Source: Caballeronia jiangsuensis
GTDB taxonomy: Bacteria > Pseudomonadota > Gammaproteobacteria > Burkholderiales > Burkholderiaceae
DNA: 64,000 nt
NCBI GenBank assembly: GCA_000648925.1
Contig: JFHF01000007.1
Span: 1-64,000, forward strand
Direction of reading: 5' to 3'
In this document: positions 15,698 to 25,374 of the stretch, piece after piece
Numbering within the stretch: the stretch's first letter is position 1
How the letters are laid out: every line of letters starts with the position of its first letter
Translations under genes and position numbers: made by a program
The notes under the pieces: model-generated
Database searches by the model: none
The model's input: the letters and a program-made list of their open reading frames with translations, nothing else
Told to the model about the DNA's origin: nothing

Positions 15698-18526
15698 ATG
15701 ACCAGTATCGTGGTACTTTCTGACGGCACCGGAAACAGCTCCGCCAAAGCGCAGAAGACCAACGTGTGGCGCATGTTCCAGGCGCTCGATCAATCGGCGA
15801 GCGATCAGATCGCGTTCTACGACGACGGCGTCGGCACATCGGCCAACAAGTATCTCGCGCTCGTCGGCGGTGCGTTCGGCTGGGGCCTCAAGCGCAACGT
15901 CATCGATCTCTACAAGTTCGTCTGCCGCAACTATCGGCCGGGCGACGACATCAGCGGTTTCGGCTTCAGCCGCGGCGCCTTCACCATCCGCGTGCTCGTC
16001 GGCCTGATCGACTCCGAAGGTCTGCTCGAAGCGGCCTCCGAGGAAGATCTCGATCGCGATGCCCGCAGGGCTTATCGTCACTACCGTTCCGCGCGCTTTC
16101 CGTCGAAGAGTCCGCTGGTCTGGGGACTGCGCGCATTGCGCGACGGCTTGCTGTGGGCATCGGACCGGGTGCGGCGGCGGCCGCTCTATGCAGAGGTCAA
16201 GAAGCGGAAAGAGATACCGATTCGTTTCCTCGGTCTGTGGGACACGGTCTCAGCGTACGGCGTGCCGATCCTGCCGCTCAAGCGCGCAATCGACGCAACC
16301 ATCTGGCCGATGATGTTCGGCGATCTCAAGCTGTCGCCGCACGTGAAACGCGCGTGCCACGCGCTGTCGCTCGACGACGAGCGCTCGACCTTCCATCCGC
16401 TGCCGTGGGACGAAACCGGCGAACCGCAGACCGGCGACGCGCACGGCGGCATCGAGCCGGGACGCATCACGCAGGTCTGGTTTCCCGGCGTGCACTGCAA
16501 CGTCGGCGGAGGCTATCCCGAAGATCAGCTTTCGCTCGTCTCCCTGCACTGGATCCTGAACGAGGCGATCGCCGTGGGGATTCGCGTGCTGCCTTCGGCG
16601 CTCTCCGATATCGTCGCGACACAGTCGCCCTTCGCGCGCGTCTACGATTCGCGCAAGGGGCTCGCGGGCGGCTATCCCTATCTTCCGAGGCTGGCGTTGC
16701 CCTGCGTGACGAAGGATGGAAAGCCGTTCTGGCCGATCGTGCACTGGAGCGTGCCGGTGCGCGTCGCATTCGGCACCGATCGTTACGCGCCCGTCGCGCT
16801 GCGCGAAAGCTTTCAGGTGCTCAAGCCCGATGGCACGCTCGAAGCGGTTCCCGCGAATCCGGGCATCGTCGCGCCGCCGTTGCTACGTCCGGCGCAGGCC
16901 GCGACGCCGCCCGCGGGCGAAGCCGCCGCCAGGCTGAAGGAGAACGAAACGACGCTCCGTCAGGCTCTCGACTTGCTCAGTAAGCGTGACACCGCGGCGA
17001 TGGGCCTCGCCTGGGACACGGTGTTCTGGCGCCGCGCCGCGTATCTCGCGACGCTCATCATTTCAGCGCTGCTGATCCTTTTCCCCTGGTTCACGATCGG
17101 CATCGAATGGCTGGAGAAGTGGCACGGCGGCGCGCTGAGCGTTTCGAATCCCGCGCGACTCGAAGACGACATGTTCAACACGGCGCTGACCTTCATCAAG
17201 GGCATGCTTCCGTCGTGGAGTTCTCCGTGGACGAGCGCATTCGGCGCGCATTCGAGCGTCTTCGTGCTGACGCTGCTCGTGTGGCTGTGCTCGCTCCAGT
17301 TCGGCGGCGTGCTGAGAAAGCGCGTGCATGACCGCGCCTATCTCGCCTGGCACCCGGAGCTTTGCCTCACCTATCTCGAATGGCGCCGGCTGTCCGAGGC
17401 GGGCAGCCGCAACATGACGCTGGCGGGCGCGGCGTTGTTCGCACTGCTCGCGGCCTTCGCGTGGGGCACGCTGAAGAACCAGCGCACCAGTTGGGAACTG
17501 ACGGGGGCCGCCGTCGCGCTATGCGGCCTTGCGTTGTGGCGACAAGCGCGCGTGAGGCGGCTCGACCGGAACCATAGGGCCGTGAACCAGCGCGATGCCA
17601 CGCCTGCGGCGATTGCGCAGGCCATGAAAGGCGGTTTCGCGCTGAGTCTCGCGCGCAGGCTGCGTGACAACGGCGCATTCGGGTATGTCTGCAAGAAGAT
17701 CGAATGCGTGATTCTGCCGGGCCTGTGCCTCGCGTTTGTCGGGCTACTCGGCATCGCCGTGGCGAACCGCGCGCTCTTCGACGGCCTGAGCGCGGTCGGC
17801 AAGGTTTGCGCAATCCAGAAGACCGTCGATTCGGCACCCGATCCAGCGAAGCCGGCCGGCGTCGCGTTCCACACGAAGGATCTGTGCTGGGATTCGGGCG
17901 TGACGCTTGCGAAGGACGCGCGCTACGAAATCAGGCTCGTGACCGACGGCGACTGGCTCGACCGGACCGAGCGCGCGGACGTGGGCGGTTTTCCGACCGA
18001 CACGGCCGCTCACTTCGCCGCGGCCGGGCTCAAGCGCTGGTGGTTCGAAGACTGGTTCAAGCCGATCGCGCGGATCGGCGAAGGAGGGCACGACGAATAT
18101 GTGCTCGAACCCGAAGCGCCGTTCGCATCGTATCGATATGCGAACAATCATCGCGCGAGCGGCGTGATTGCCGCGGGCTCGAAGCCGCCGCTGTGCGATG
18201 TCGGCGGCGGACATCTCGAACCGCTCGGCGCGCAGCAGGCCGCGTGCGTCGTGGCCGGCGATCCGACGCCCGCCGGCCGCAAGGTGCTCGTGTCGCAGAT
18301 CACCGCGAAGACGGGCGGGCGGCTCTTTCTGTACGTCAACGACGCAGTCGCCCCGATAGCCTTCGACAAGGGCCGTTTCTACCCCAACAACCTCGGCTGC
18401 GCGCAGGTGATCGTCTCGCAGGTGATGGACGACCGCGTCCGTAAGCTCGTCGGGCAGAGCCTGCCGTGCACGGCGGCGTTGCCGGCCGCGAACGCCATCG
18501 TGCAGAACGCGCCGGTGTCGCGATAA
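15698..18526 (+). CDS. DUF2235 alpha/beta-hydrolase with membrane segments (Tle1-like)
   Basis: A 942-aa protein whose N-terminal ~350 residues form a DUF2235 domain: VLSDGTGNS at the start, nucleophile elbow GFGFSRGAF (Ser91), and a WFPGVHCNVGGGYPED motif near 262. DUF2235 includes the Tle1 phospholipase effectors of T6SS. After about residue 440 there are four or five hydrophobic helices (near 445-468, 515-535, 573-593, 600-612 and 672-698), then a soluble ~230-aa tail. The family motif is usually VHSDVGGGY, so the Asn here is a deviation to check. No vgrG, adaptor or immunity gene adjoins it. It may be a T6SS lipase effector or a resident membrane hydrolase. GGGAG precedes the ATG by 7 nt. 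Confidence 0.75.
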   Translation: MTSIVVLSDGTGNSSAKAQKTNVWRMFQALDQSASDQIAFYDDGVGTSANKYLALVGGAFGWGLKRNVIDLYKFVCRNYRPGDDISGFGFSRGAFTIRVLVGLIDSEGLLEAASEEDLDRDARRAYRHYRSARFPSKSPLVWGLRALRDGLLWASDRVRRRPLYAEVKKRKEIPIRFLGLWDTVSAYGVPILPLKRAIDATIWPMMFGDLKLSPHVKRACHALSLDDERSTFHPLPWDETGEPQTGDAHGGIEPGRITQVWFPGVHCNVGGGYPEDQLSLVSLHWILNEAIAVGIRVLPSALSDIVATQSPFARVYDSRKGLAGGYPYLPRLALPCVTKDGKPFWPIVHWSVPVRVAFGTDRYAPVALRESFQVLKPDGTLEAVPANPGIVAPPLLRPAQAATPPAGEAAARLKENETTLRQALDLLSKRDTAAMGLAWDTVFWRRAAYLATLIISALLILFPWFTIGIEWLEKWHGGALSVSNPARLEDDMFNTALTFIKGMLPSWSSPWTSAFGAHSSVFVLTLLVWLCSLQFGGVLRKRVHDRAYLAWHPELCLTYLEWRRLSEAGSRNMTLAGAALFALLAAFAWGTLKNQRTSWELTGAAVALCGLALWRQARVRRLDRNHRAVNQRDATPAAIAQAMKGGFALSLARRLRDNGAFGYVCKKIECVILPGLCLAFVGLLGIAVANRALFDGLSAVGKVCAIQKTVDSAPDPAKPAGVAFHTKDLCWDSGVTLAKDARYEIRLVTDGDWLDRTERADVGGFPTDTAAHFAAAGLKRWWFEDWFKPIARIGEGGHDEYVLEPEAPFASYRYANNHRASGVIAAGSKPPLCDVGGGHLEPLGAQQAACVVAGDPTPAGRKVLVSQITAKTGGRLFLYVNDAVAPIAFDKGRFYPNNLGCAQVIVSQVMDDRVRKLVGQSLPCTAALPAANAIVQNAPVSR

Positions 18527-18539
18527 CGCGCGACGGGGT

Positions 18540-21500
18540 CTAGTCCGGCGTCGCGCATGTCGACAACAACTGCCGCGCTTCTGTCACGAGCGCGCAGTCC
18601 TGCTCTTCGGCGAAGCTGGCGACGAGCGCTTCGAGACACTCGCTCGCTTCGTTGCCGCGCCCTTCGATGCGCAGCACGCCGGCAATCTCGATGCTGGCGC
18701 GCAGTTCGAGCAGCCGCAGGTTCTGCGCGCGTGCGTCGGCCGCCGCCGCGCGCAGCAGCGTGAGCGCGAGACCCGGCTCGGCGCGCGGATCGGCTTTCTC
18801 GACGACACCCGCCGCGTAAGAGAGATCGACGAGGCCGGTGCGCTGGCCCGTGCGCAGGCAATCGGCGCGCGCCGCGGCGATGCACTGCCGCGCGTCGTCG
18901 TGGCGTCCGAGGTGCGTGAGCGCCTGCGCGCGCCACGCGTGCACGTAGGCGAGGTCGTTGCGCCCGCCGTTGCCCGCGAGATGCTCGACCGCTTCCTCCA
19001 GCCGTGCGAGCGCGCTCGCGTGCTGGCCTTCCCGCGCCGACGCGACGCCCTCATATACCATCGCCCAGCCTTTCCAGAACGGCAGACGCTGCGTATCGCA
19101 CAGGTCGATGCAGCGGCGGCACAGCTCGCGCGCCGCGCCGATATCGCCGATCTCGACGAACGGCCGCGCGCCGACGGCCAGCGCCTGCGACAGCACGAAC
19201 GGCTGCGCGAGCGCGTCGGCGTGATCGATCGCCATGCGCGCGAGCCAGCGGGCGCGGCCGAAACGTCCCGCCGACAGCTCGCAATAGCCGAGCCAGCAGC
19301 ACGCGGTCACCTTCGCGTCGTTGAAGCGCCCATAGCCGGTCGAATGCGCGAGGTCGTAAGTATCGATCACATATTGCAGGAGCGTCGCGCAGCGCTCGAA
19401 CTGGGCTTGCTGATAGAGAATCGGCCCGACCGCTGCATAGGCCACGATCTTGCTGTCGGTATCCTGCGTGCCGGAAGCAAGCTCGATCAGCCGTTCCGAG
19501 GTCGCGACGCACTTGGGCGAATCCGCGGCGGCGTAGGCGAAATTGTTGATGCCGACGAGCGCCAGCACGCGCAGCCGTTCCTGCGTCACGCCGTCGAGCA
19601 GCGCTTCGGCGCGCGTCCAAAGCGCGGCGCATTCCTCGCACGCGTAACCCTTGAGCGCCCAATGGCACGCCGCGCCCATCACCAGCAGCGCGACCTCGCA
19701 GTCGGCGCGCCGGGCCGGATTCGAATGCGCGACGAGCGCGAGCCCCGAATCGACATGCGCGAGCGCCTCGCGATGACGATACCGCGCCATCGCGACCCGC
19801 GTGGCCGCGATCCATTGTGCGAGTGCTTCGTCGGTCAGGCCCGCGCGCGTCAGGTGCAGCGCGAGCAGTTCGGGACTCACCTTGACGCGATCGGCGAACA
19901 CGTCCGCGAGCGCCTTCGCGATGCGCGCATGGATGCGCACGCGCTGGCTCTTCAACAAGCTGTCGTAGGCGACATCGCCGACGAGCGCGTGCTTGAAGCG
20001 GTAGATCGCATCGTCGCCGCCGCCGCGCCGGAAAACCAGCCCGCTCGCTTCGAGCGACGCGAGCGCCTCGGCGAGCCGCGCATCGTCGACGGGCGCGATC
20101 GCGGCCAGAAGCGCGTGGTCGAACTCGCGCCCGATGCACGCGCCGATCTGCGCGATGGTCTTGACCGGCGCGAGGTGATCGAGCCGCGCCATCAGCGAGT
20201 CGTGCAGCGTGAACGGAATCGCGAGCGGCGCGGCGGGCCCGTTCGTTTCCCAGTGATCGCCGGCGTCGCGCAGCAGCCCGGCTTCGAGCACGGTCTGCGT
20301 CAGTTCCTCGACGAAGAGCGGCACGCCGTCGGCGCGTTCGAGAATCTGCTCCAGGACGTCGGGCGGAAGCGGCTTGACGGCGGTCAGCTCCGCCGCGATC
20401 TGCGCACCCTGGCGCTTCGCGAGACGGTTCAGATGCAGGAGCGTCACGTTGCCGTGCGCGGTCCACGCGGGCGTGAACTCGGGGCGGCAGGTGATCAGCA
20501 TCAGGATCGGCCAGTGGCGGATTCGTTCGATGAAGCGCGCGATGGTTTCGAGCGTGTCGGCGTCGGCCCATTGCGCATCCTCGAAAATGATCAGAAGCGG
20601 CTGACCGCTCGACAGCCGGATTGGCTGCTCGACGAGCGCTTCGATGGTCACTTCGCGCAGCCGTTGCGGGGAATCCATGCGCGGCGGATAGCGGTCGGTC
20701 GGCAGCGAGAGCAGCGCGGCGAACAGCGGCGCGACCTCGGCGCGCTCGCCGGGTTCGAGCCGCAGCGCCGCTTCCAGCTTGTCGAGGCGCGTATCGGGCG
20801 AGTCCTGGCGCTGGAAGCCGCTCGTTTCCGACAGATGCCCGATGATCGGATGAAACGACGAGCTGGTCTGAAACGGCGAGCACTGGTAGAGCAGGGTCAG
20901 ATGCTGCTCGCCGCTCAGCCGTTCGCGCAGCACATGGGCGATGCGGCTCTTGCCGATGCCAGGCTCTCCCATGAGCAACACGGCCTGGCCTTCGCCGTCG
21001 CGCGCGGTGCGCCAGCGCGAGACGAGCAGATTGACTTCGTGTTCCCGGCCGACGAACGGCGTCGCGCGATTCGGGCGAAACGCGCTGTAGCGGCTTTCGC
21101 GGTGCGCGAGGCTCGCGACGCGCGACAGGTTCACGGGCACGCTGATGCCCTTGAGTTCGTGCTCGCCGAGTTCTTCGAGTTCGAACGTGCTGCCGAGCAG
21201 GCGGCGCGTGCTCGGGGCGATCACGATTTCGTCGGGGCCGGCGTGCGCGCACAGGCGCGCGGCGAGGTTCGGCGTCGCGCCGACGGCGGTATCGAAAGGC
21301 GAGGATTCGTGGCCTTCCAGCTCGCCGACGACGACCGCGCCCGTCGCCACGCCGATATGCACGCGCAGCGGCGCGCTGGCCGAAAGCCGCCCGACTTCGG
21401 CGACGATTTCGAGCGCGGCGCGCACCGCGCGCTCGGCGGCATCTTCGCGCGCCTGCGGGAATCCGAAATAAACGAGAACGCCGTCGCCGAGATATTGCGC

Positions 21501-21884
21501 GACGTGTCCCTCGTAGCGCGTGACGACCCGTGCACAGGTCTCCTGATAGATCCGCATCACTTCGTGCAGTTCTTCGGCGTCCAGACGCTGCGCGAGTTCG
21601 GTCGAGCCGGCGAGATCGCAGAAAAGCACCGTGAGCTGACGCCGCTCGCCCGGCGCGCGATGACCCCGGGAGGGCAGCGGCGCTTGCCGCGCGGCTTCGC
21701 GCTGGGGTTGAGGGTGCGACAAGGCATCGAGCAGACGCCGGCGATGACCGAGCAGCATGCCCAGTTCGGCGAGATCGCGATCGGTCAGGAGCGGCAGCGA
21801 TTCCAGGTCCACGCCATTGGCCTCGAATACCGTCGCGTAACGTTCGAGGCCAAGCTCGCCAAGCCATGTCGAAAGCGGATCCAT
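18540..21884 (-). CDS. SAM / class III nucleotide cyclase / AAA-type ATPase / repeat signalling protein
   Basis: A 1114-aa protein with a SAM domain (about 1-58), then a class III adenylate/guanylate cyclase catalytic domain (about 80-255). The metal-binding Asp90 (LFCDLAGST) and Asp134 (YLGDGVLVYFG) are both present. An orphan AAA/STAND ATPase module follows (Walker A GEPGIGKS at 306-313, Walker B IIFEDAQWAD), then a long alpha-helical TPR-like region to the end. It is predicted to be a cytoplasmic cyclase controlled by an ATPase/repeat sensor. Intact metal residues suggest activity; the nucleotide made (cAMP or cGMP) cannot be read. AGGAG precedes the ATG. It converges on the DUF2235 gene (13 bp). 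A cyclic-nucleotide-domain regulator is encoded 2.4 kb away. Confidence 0.88.
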   Translation of the reverse strand: MDPLSTWLGELGLERYATVFEANGVDLESLPLLTDRDLAELGMLLGHRRRLLDALSHPQPQREAARQAPLPSRGHRAPGERRQLTVLFCDLAGSTELAQRLDAEELHEVMRIYQETCARVVTRYEGHVAQYLGDGVLVYFGFPQAREDAAERAVRAALEIVAEVGRLSASAPLRVHIGVATGAVVVGELEGHESSPFDTAVGATPNLAARLCAHAGPDEIVIAPSTRRLLGSTFELEELGEHELKGISVPVNLSRVASLAHRESRYSAFRPNRATPFVGREHEVNLLVSRWRTARDGEGQAVLLMGEPGIGKSRIAHVLRERLSGEQHLTLLYQCSPFQTSSSFHPIIGHLSETSGFQRQDSPDTRLDKLEAALRLEPGERAEVAPLFAALLSLPTDRYPPRMDSPQRLREVTIEALVEQPIRLSSGQPLLIIFEDAQWADADTLETIARFIERIRHWPILMLITCRPEFTPAWTAHGNVTLLHLNRLAKRQGAQIAAELTAVKPLPPDVLEQILERADGVPLFVEELTQTVLEAGLLRDAGDHWETNGPAAPLAIPFTLHDSLMARLDHLAPVKTIAQIGACIGREFDHALLAAIAPVDDARLAEALASLEASGLVFRRGGGDDAIYRFKHALVGDVAYDSLLKSQRVRIHARIAKALADVFADRVKVSPELLALHLTRAGLTDEALAQWIAATRVAMARYRHREALAHVDSGLALVAHSNPARRADCEVALLVMGAACHWALKGYACEECAALWTRAEALLDGVTQERLRVLALVGINNFAYAAADSPKCVATSERLIELASGTQDTDSKIVAYAAVGPILYQQAQFERCATLLQYVIDTYDLAHSTGYGRFNDAKVTACCWLGYCELSAGRFGRARWLARMAIDHADALAQPFVLSQALAVGARPFVEIGDIGAARELCRRCIDLCDTQRLPFWKGWAMVYEGVASAREGQHASALARLEEAVEHLAGNGGRNDLAYVHAWRAQALTHLGRHDDARQCIAAARADCLRTGQRTGLVDLSYAAGVVEKADPRAEPGLALTLLRAAAADARAQNLRLLELRASIEIAGVLRIEGRGNEASECLEALVASFAEEQDCALVTEARQLLSTCATPD

Positions 21885-22193
21885 CGAGCGACTCCTCTGT
21901 GCCGACGTGCGCGCGCAACATCGGCACGCTGCGACTCGCGCGTGAACCGGCGACGGGTCGAATCGGCAGGACTACGTGAGGCCAGCGTTCCTCTGGCCTA
22001 TTAGATTATCGTGGATATGGGCGCATTTAATTAGCCCTAAGTGGGCTGTATCGAAATGATTTGCGCAGGCGCGACAGACGACGATGAAGCGGACGCTTCA
22101 AATGTGCCGATTGGCCGTCCGACGACGCACCCTTCACGCTCGCGGCGAACGATCGGTCACGTCAGGGAGACGACGCGTGGGGGGGGGCCGCGA
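21885..22193. other. Noncoding stretch upstream of the cyclase gene
   Basis: 309 bp between the cyclase start and the GMC oxidoreductase stop. It is less GC-rich around 22000-22080 and should hold the cyclase promoter, though I cannot fix boxes. It contains a short hairpin (AGCCC and GGGCT, 22033-22047) and a run of nine G residues at 22179-22187. I see no credible gene. Confidence 0.5.
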
Positions 22194-24164
22194 TCATCCG
22201 CGCCGCGCGTCTTCGAGGATCGCGTCGCTGGCTTTCTCGCTGATCATGTACACGGGCGTGACGATGAAGAATCCCGGAATGCGCGGGAACACGGACGCGT
22301 CCACCACTCTCAGGCCGGTCGTGCCGAACACGCGGAAGCGCGAGTCGACGACCGCGGCCGGGTCGCCCGGCGCGCCCATTTTGTTCGTGCATGACGCATG
22401 ATGGCCCCAGGTCTCGTTCATTACGAAGTCCCTGACATCGCTCTGTGACTGCACCGCGTCGCCCGGTTTCATTTCGCGGCGCACGACCGCGCGCGAGCGG
22501 TGCATCACGCGGCGCGCGAACTCCACGCCTCTCACCACCGCATCGAGATCGGCTGCGCCGCCCGCGCCGTCGTCGAAGTATCGGAAGTTGATGTCCGGCG
22601 TGTCGCGCGGATTCGCCGATCGCAATTTCACGCTGCCGGTCGCGTTGGACGTGTGCGCCTTCAGAATCGCCCACGTGAAATAGTTCTTCTGGATCGCGAG
22701 GTCTTTCGAGTAGCCGGGGAAGTAGCCCGTGAAATAGCCCGGCAGGCCGAAAATGAAAAGGTCGGGGTCCGGCAGATCCGGACTGGAGCGCTTGATGATG
22801 CCGAGCACGACGCCGTTGGTCGCATAGATGCCCTGACGGTCGCGCTGCCATTCCTGATACGCGCGGTCGCCGGTGCCGGCGGAAAACGTCGCCGGCTTGA
22901 GCACGCTGAGCGGACCCTGTAGTTCGTTGATGACGCCGACCTCGTACCGGTCCTGAAGGTTCTCGCCCACGCCCGCGAGTTCGACGCGCACATCGATGCC
23001 GAAGCGGCGCAGTTCATCGCCCGGACCGATGCCGGACAGTTTCAGAAGCTGCGGACTATTGAATGCACCGCCCGCGAGAATGACCTCGCGCCGGGCCCGC
23101 GCGAGCTTCGTTTGTTGCGCGCCGCCGTTGGTCGCGCCAGGGTCGGCGGCATAGAGATGAGCGCCATGCAGATATTCGACCCCGGTCGCACGGTTCGACG
23201 CATCGAGGACGACGCGCGTCGCGAGGGCATCGGTCAGGATCGTGAGATTGCCGGCGCACTTCGACTGCGCTTCCCGCAGGCGCTCGCGCACGCCGTTGCG
23301 CTGGCCGTCCCGGATCGCGACCGGCACCAGAAACAGTCCTTCGGGATTCTGCTGGCTGAAGCCCGCATCGTTGGGATCGAAGCGGCGCAGCGCGACGCCG
23401 AGCGGATCGCCCACGCGCTCCCCCAGCGTTTCCTTCAACGCCGACAGCGCGATGCGTCTCAGTTGCCCGTCGCCGAGCGCGTTCGGCAGCGGAATTTGCT
23501 GATCGATTCTGCTGGTCGTGAGCCAGCCATCGAAGCCATGTCCGTGCGCGTTGCCGCCCTCGATCGGCCGATGAACATAGGTGCAGCGTTCGAGCCGCTG
23601 AAAGTAGCCGCGCATTTGTGGCGCGCGGAATGACGGATCGCCGGTGATATCGGCGATGTGGTTCCAGTCGCTGTCGTGCGGCAGGATCGTGATCATCGCG
23701 TTGTGCGCCGTGCAGCCGCCGAGCGTGCCGGCCCGCGGATACCAGATGCCGCCTTGATCCGTCACATACTTCGGATCGCGACGCGCGCGCGATGCCGACG
23801 AATAGTGGCTCACGAAAAAGTCCCAGCGATAGTCGCGGTCTTCCGTCGAGAGCGGATGGAAAGCGGGGACGCGATAGTTGTCGTTCTCCTTGTCGCTGCC
23901 CGCTTCGAGAACGAGCACACGGTAACCCGCCTCGGCGAGATTGGCGGCGAGCGGTCCGCCGCCCGCGCCCGAGCCGACGACGACATAGTCGAACTCGTCG
24001 CCGCTCTCGACCGTCGTCCTTGCGCAGACGTTGCTCGTGCTCGTGCTTGCGTTCGCATTCGCGGCGGCCTCGTCGCTCTTGCCCGGCTCGGCGTTCATGC
24101 AGCCCGCGAGCGACATCGTCGCGGCGGAAGACATCTTCAGGAACGAACGGCGTCGTTGGTCCAT
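22194..24164 (-). CDS. Tat-exported GMC-family oxidoreductase, possible lipoprotein
   Basis: A 656-aa flavoprotein. The N-terminus combines a twin-arginine motif (RRRSFLK, residues 4-10) with a lipobox-like LAGC ending at Cys22. The ADP-binding motif of FAD follows at G64-x-G66-x-x-G69, then the GMC N-domain and a C-terminal GMC domain with WGHHASCTNKMG, where the catalytic His is expected. It probably oxidises an alcohol or sugar in the periplasm; the substrate cannot be deduced. I start at the ATG at 24164 because GGAGAG precedes it and this gives the Tat signal; 39 further codons upstream are open but unlikely. No cytochrome partner adjoins it. Confidence 0.85.
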   Translation of the reverse strand: MDQRRRSFLKMSSAATMSLAGCMNAEPGKSDEAAANANASTSTSNVCARTTVESGDEFDYVVVGSGAGGGPLAANLAEAGYRVLVLEAGSDKENDNYRVPAFHPLSTEDRDYRWDFFVSHYSSASRARRDPKYVTDQGGIWYPRAGTLGGCTAHNAMITILPHDSDWNHIADITGDPSFRAPQMRGYFQRLERCTYVHRPIEGGNAHGHGFDGWLTTSRIDQQIPLPNALGDGQLRRIALSALKETLGERVGDPLGVALRRFDPNDAGFSQQNPEGLFLVPVAIRDGQRNGVRERLREAQSKCAGNLTILTDALATRVVLDASNRATGVEYLHGAHLYAADPGATNGGAQQTKLARARREVILAGGAFNSPQLLKLSGIGPGDELRRFGIDVRVELAGVGENLQDRYEVGVINELQGPLSVLKPATFSAGTGDRAYQEWQRDRQGIYATNGVVLGIIKRSSPDLPDPDLFIFGLPGYFTGYFPGYSKDLAIQKNYFTWAILKAHTSNATGSVKLRSANPRDTPDINFRYFDDGAGGAADLDAVVRGVEFARRVMHRSRAVVRREMKPGDAVQSQSDVRDFVMNETWGHHASCTNKMGAPGDPAAVVDSRFRVFGTTGLRVVDASVFPRIPGFFIVTPVYMISEKASDAILEDARRG

Positions 24165-24302
24165 GACATCTCTCCAGTTGTGCCTTAGAAAGCCGGCCGC
24201 TTTCGCTAGGGAAGACGAAGCAGCTCTTACAATTTGGAAGCGCTCTCGTGCTGTCGTGAAGAACGTCGAAACATCGGGCATGGCTGCGCGAGTCGGTATA
24301 GC

Positions 24303-25340
24303 ATGGATCGCATGTACCTACTGCTTATCGGACCGGCGGGACTGTTTCGCGACGGCGTTGCGGCGCTCCTGCGCGCGTTCGTGCCGGATGCCGACGTGCA
24401 GGGATGCGAGCGTCTCGGCGCCGAATGGCCGGGCGGTCGCAAGCCCGATTGCATCGTGATGGACGGCGACCTCATGAGCGAGTCGAACGAGGCGCTCGAG
24501 GTCGTGCGCGGCCATGCACGCACCACGCCCGTCATCGTGCTGCTCGCCCGGGCGAAGCGCGAACTTGTCGATGAACTGATCGCGGCGGGCGTCGCGGGAT
24601 GCGTCGAGAAATCCGCGTCGGCGGAGCTGCTTACCGGTGCGTTGAGTCTCGTGCTCGCGGGCGGCGTGTCGCTGCCGCGTTCGCTTCTCGCGGCGGGACG
24701 CGACGCGCCGTCTGCGTCATCGGAAAGGACCGCGCCGCGTGTGGCGGCCGAGCCCGGCCCGGACCTGCACCTGACGCCGCGCCAGATCGAAGTGCTCGCG
24801 CTTCTCGCGCGCGGGCGCTCCAACAAGATGATCGCGCGCGAACTCGATTGCGCCGAAGCTACCGTCAAGACGCATCTGACGACGATCTTCAAGGCGCTGA
24901 ACGTATCGAGTCGCGGCGAAGCGAGCGCGGTCGCGGCGCGCATGGAAAAGATCCGCGATACGCAGGTCAATCATGCGGTCAACGGCCTCTTGCCGGTCGC
25001 GCGGCTGCTCGGAAGGATGGAGAGTCAGCGGTTTCGCGCCGGCGAAGTGCTGTTTCGCAAGGGCGACCCGAGCGGCCAGATGTTCTATGTCGAGACAGGC
25101 GTCGTGCGGCTTTCGGAGCTCGGCATCGAACTGGGCGCGGGCACCGTGCTCGGCGAGATCGGGCTCTTCTCGCCGGAGCGCCGGCGCACGTCCACGGTGA
25201 TCTGCAAGACCGACTGCGAAATGCGCACCGTTTCGGCCGCCGACGCGATTCGGCTCTACTATCAGGAGCCCGAATTCGCGCTCTATCTCGTGCAGCTCAT
25301 CGCGGGCCGCCTGCAAGCCGACAAGGAGCGCGGCGCATAG
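24303..25340 (+). CDS. Receiver-like / LuxR HTH / cyclic-nucleotide-domain regulator
   Basis: A 345-aa three-part regulator. Residues 4-118 resemble a response-regulator receiver: Asp54 (VMDGD) and Lys103 are present, but the N-terminal acidic pair is replaced by IGPAG, so phosphorylation is doubtful. Residues 156-213 are a LuxR/GerE helix-turn-helix (LTPRQIEVLALLARGRSNKM, then TVKTHLTTIFKAL). Residues 244-335 are a CAP_ED cyclic-nucleotide-binding domain with phosphate cassette GEIGLFSPERRRTSTV (284-299). It is divergent from the GMC oxidoreductase across 138 bp and lies near a class III cyclase, so it may read that signal. Start is ATG 24303 or, three codons on, 24312. Confidence 0.85.
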   Translation: MDRMYLLLIGPAGLFRDGVAALLRAFVPDADVQGCERLGAEWPGGRKPDCIVMDGDLMSESNEALEVVRGHARTTPVIVLLARAKRELVDELIAAGVAGCVEKSASAELLTGALSLVLAGGVSLPRSLLAAGRDAPSASSERTAPRVAAEPGPDLHLTPRQIEVLALLARGRSNKMIARELDCAEATVKTHLTTIFKALNVSSRGEASAVAARMEKIRDTQVNHAVNGLLPVARLLGRMESQRFRAGEVLFRKGDPSGQMFYVETGVVRLSELGIELGAGTVLGEIGLFSPERRRTSTVICKTDCEMRTVSAADAIRLYYQEPEFALYLVQLIAGRLQADKERGA

Positions 25341-25374
25341 GCGTTTCGTGACCCGAAGCATCGCCGCGCGTCGT

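Noticed and set aside
22179-22187. Run of nine G residues as a possible phase-variable tract
   Set aside because: It lies after the GMC stop codon, not in a promoter spacer or coding frame, so slippage would have no clear effect; it could also be a sequencing error.
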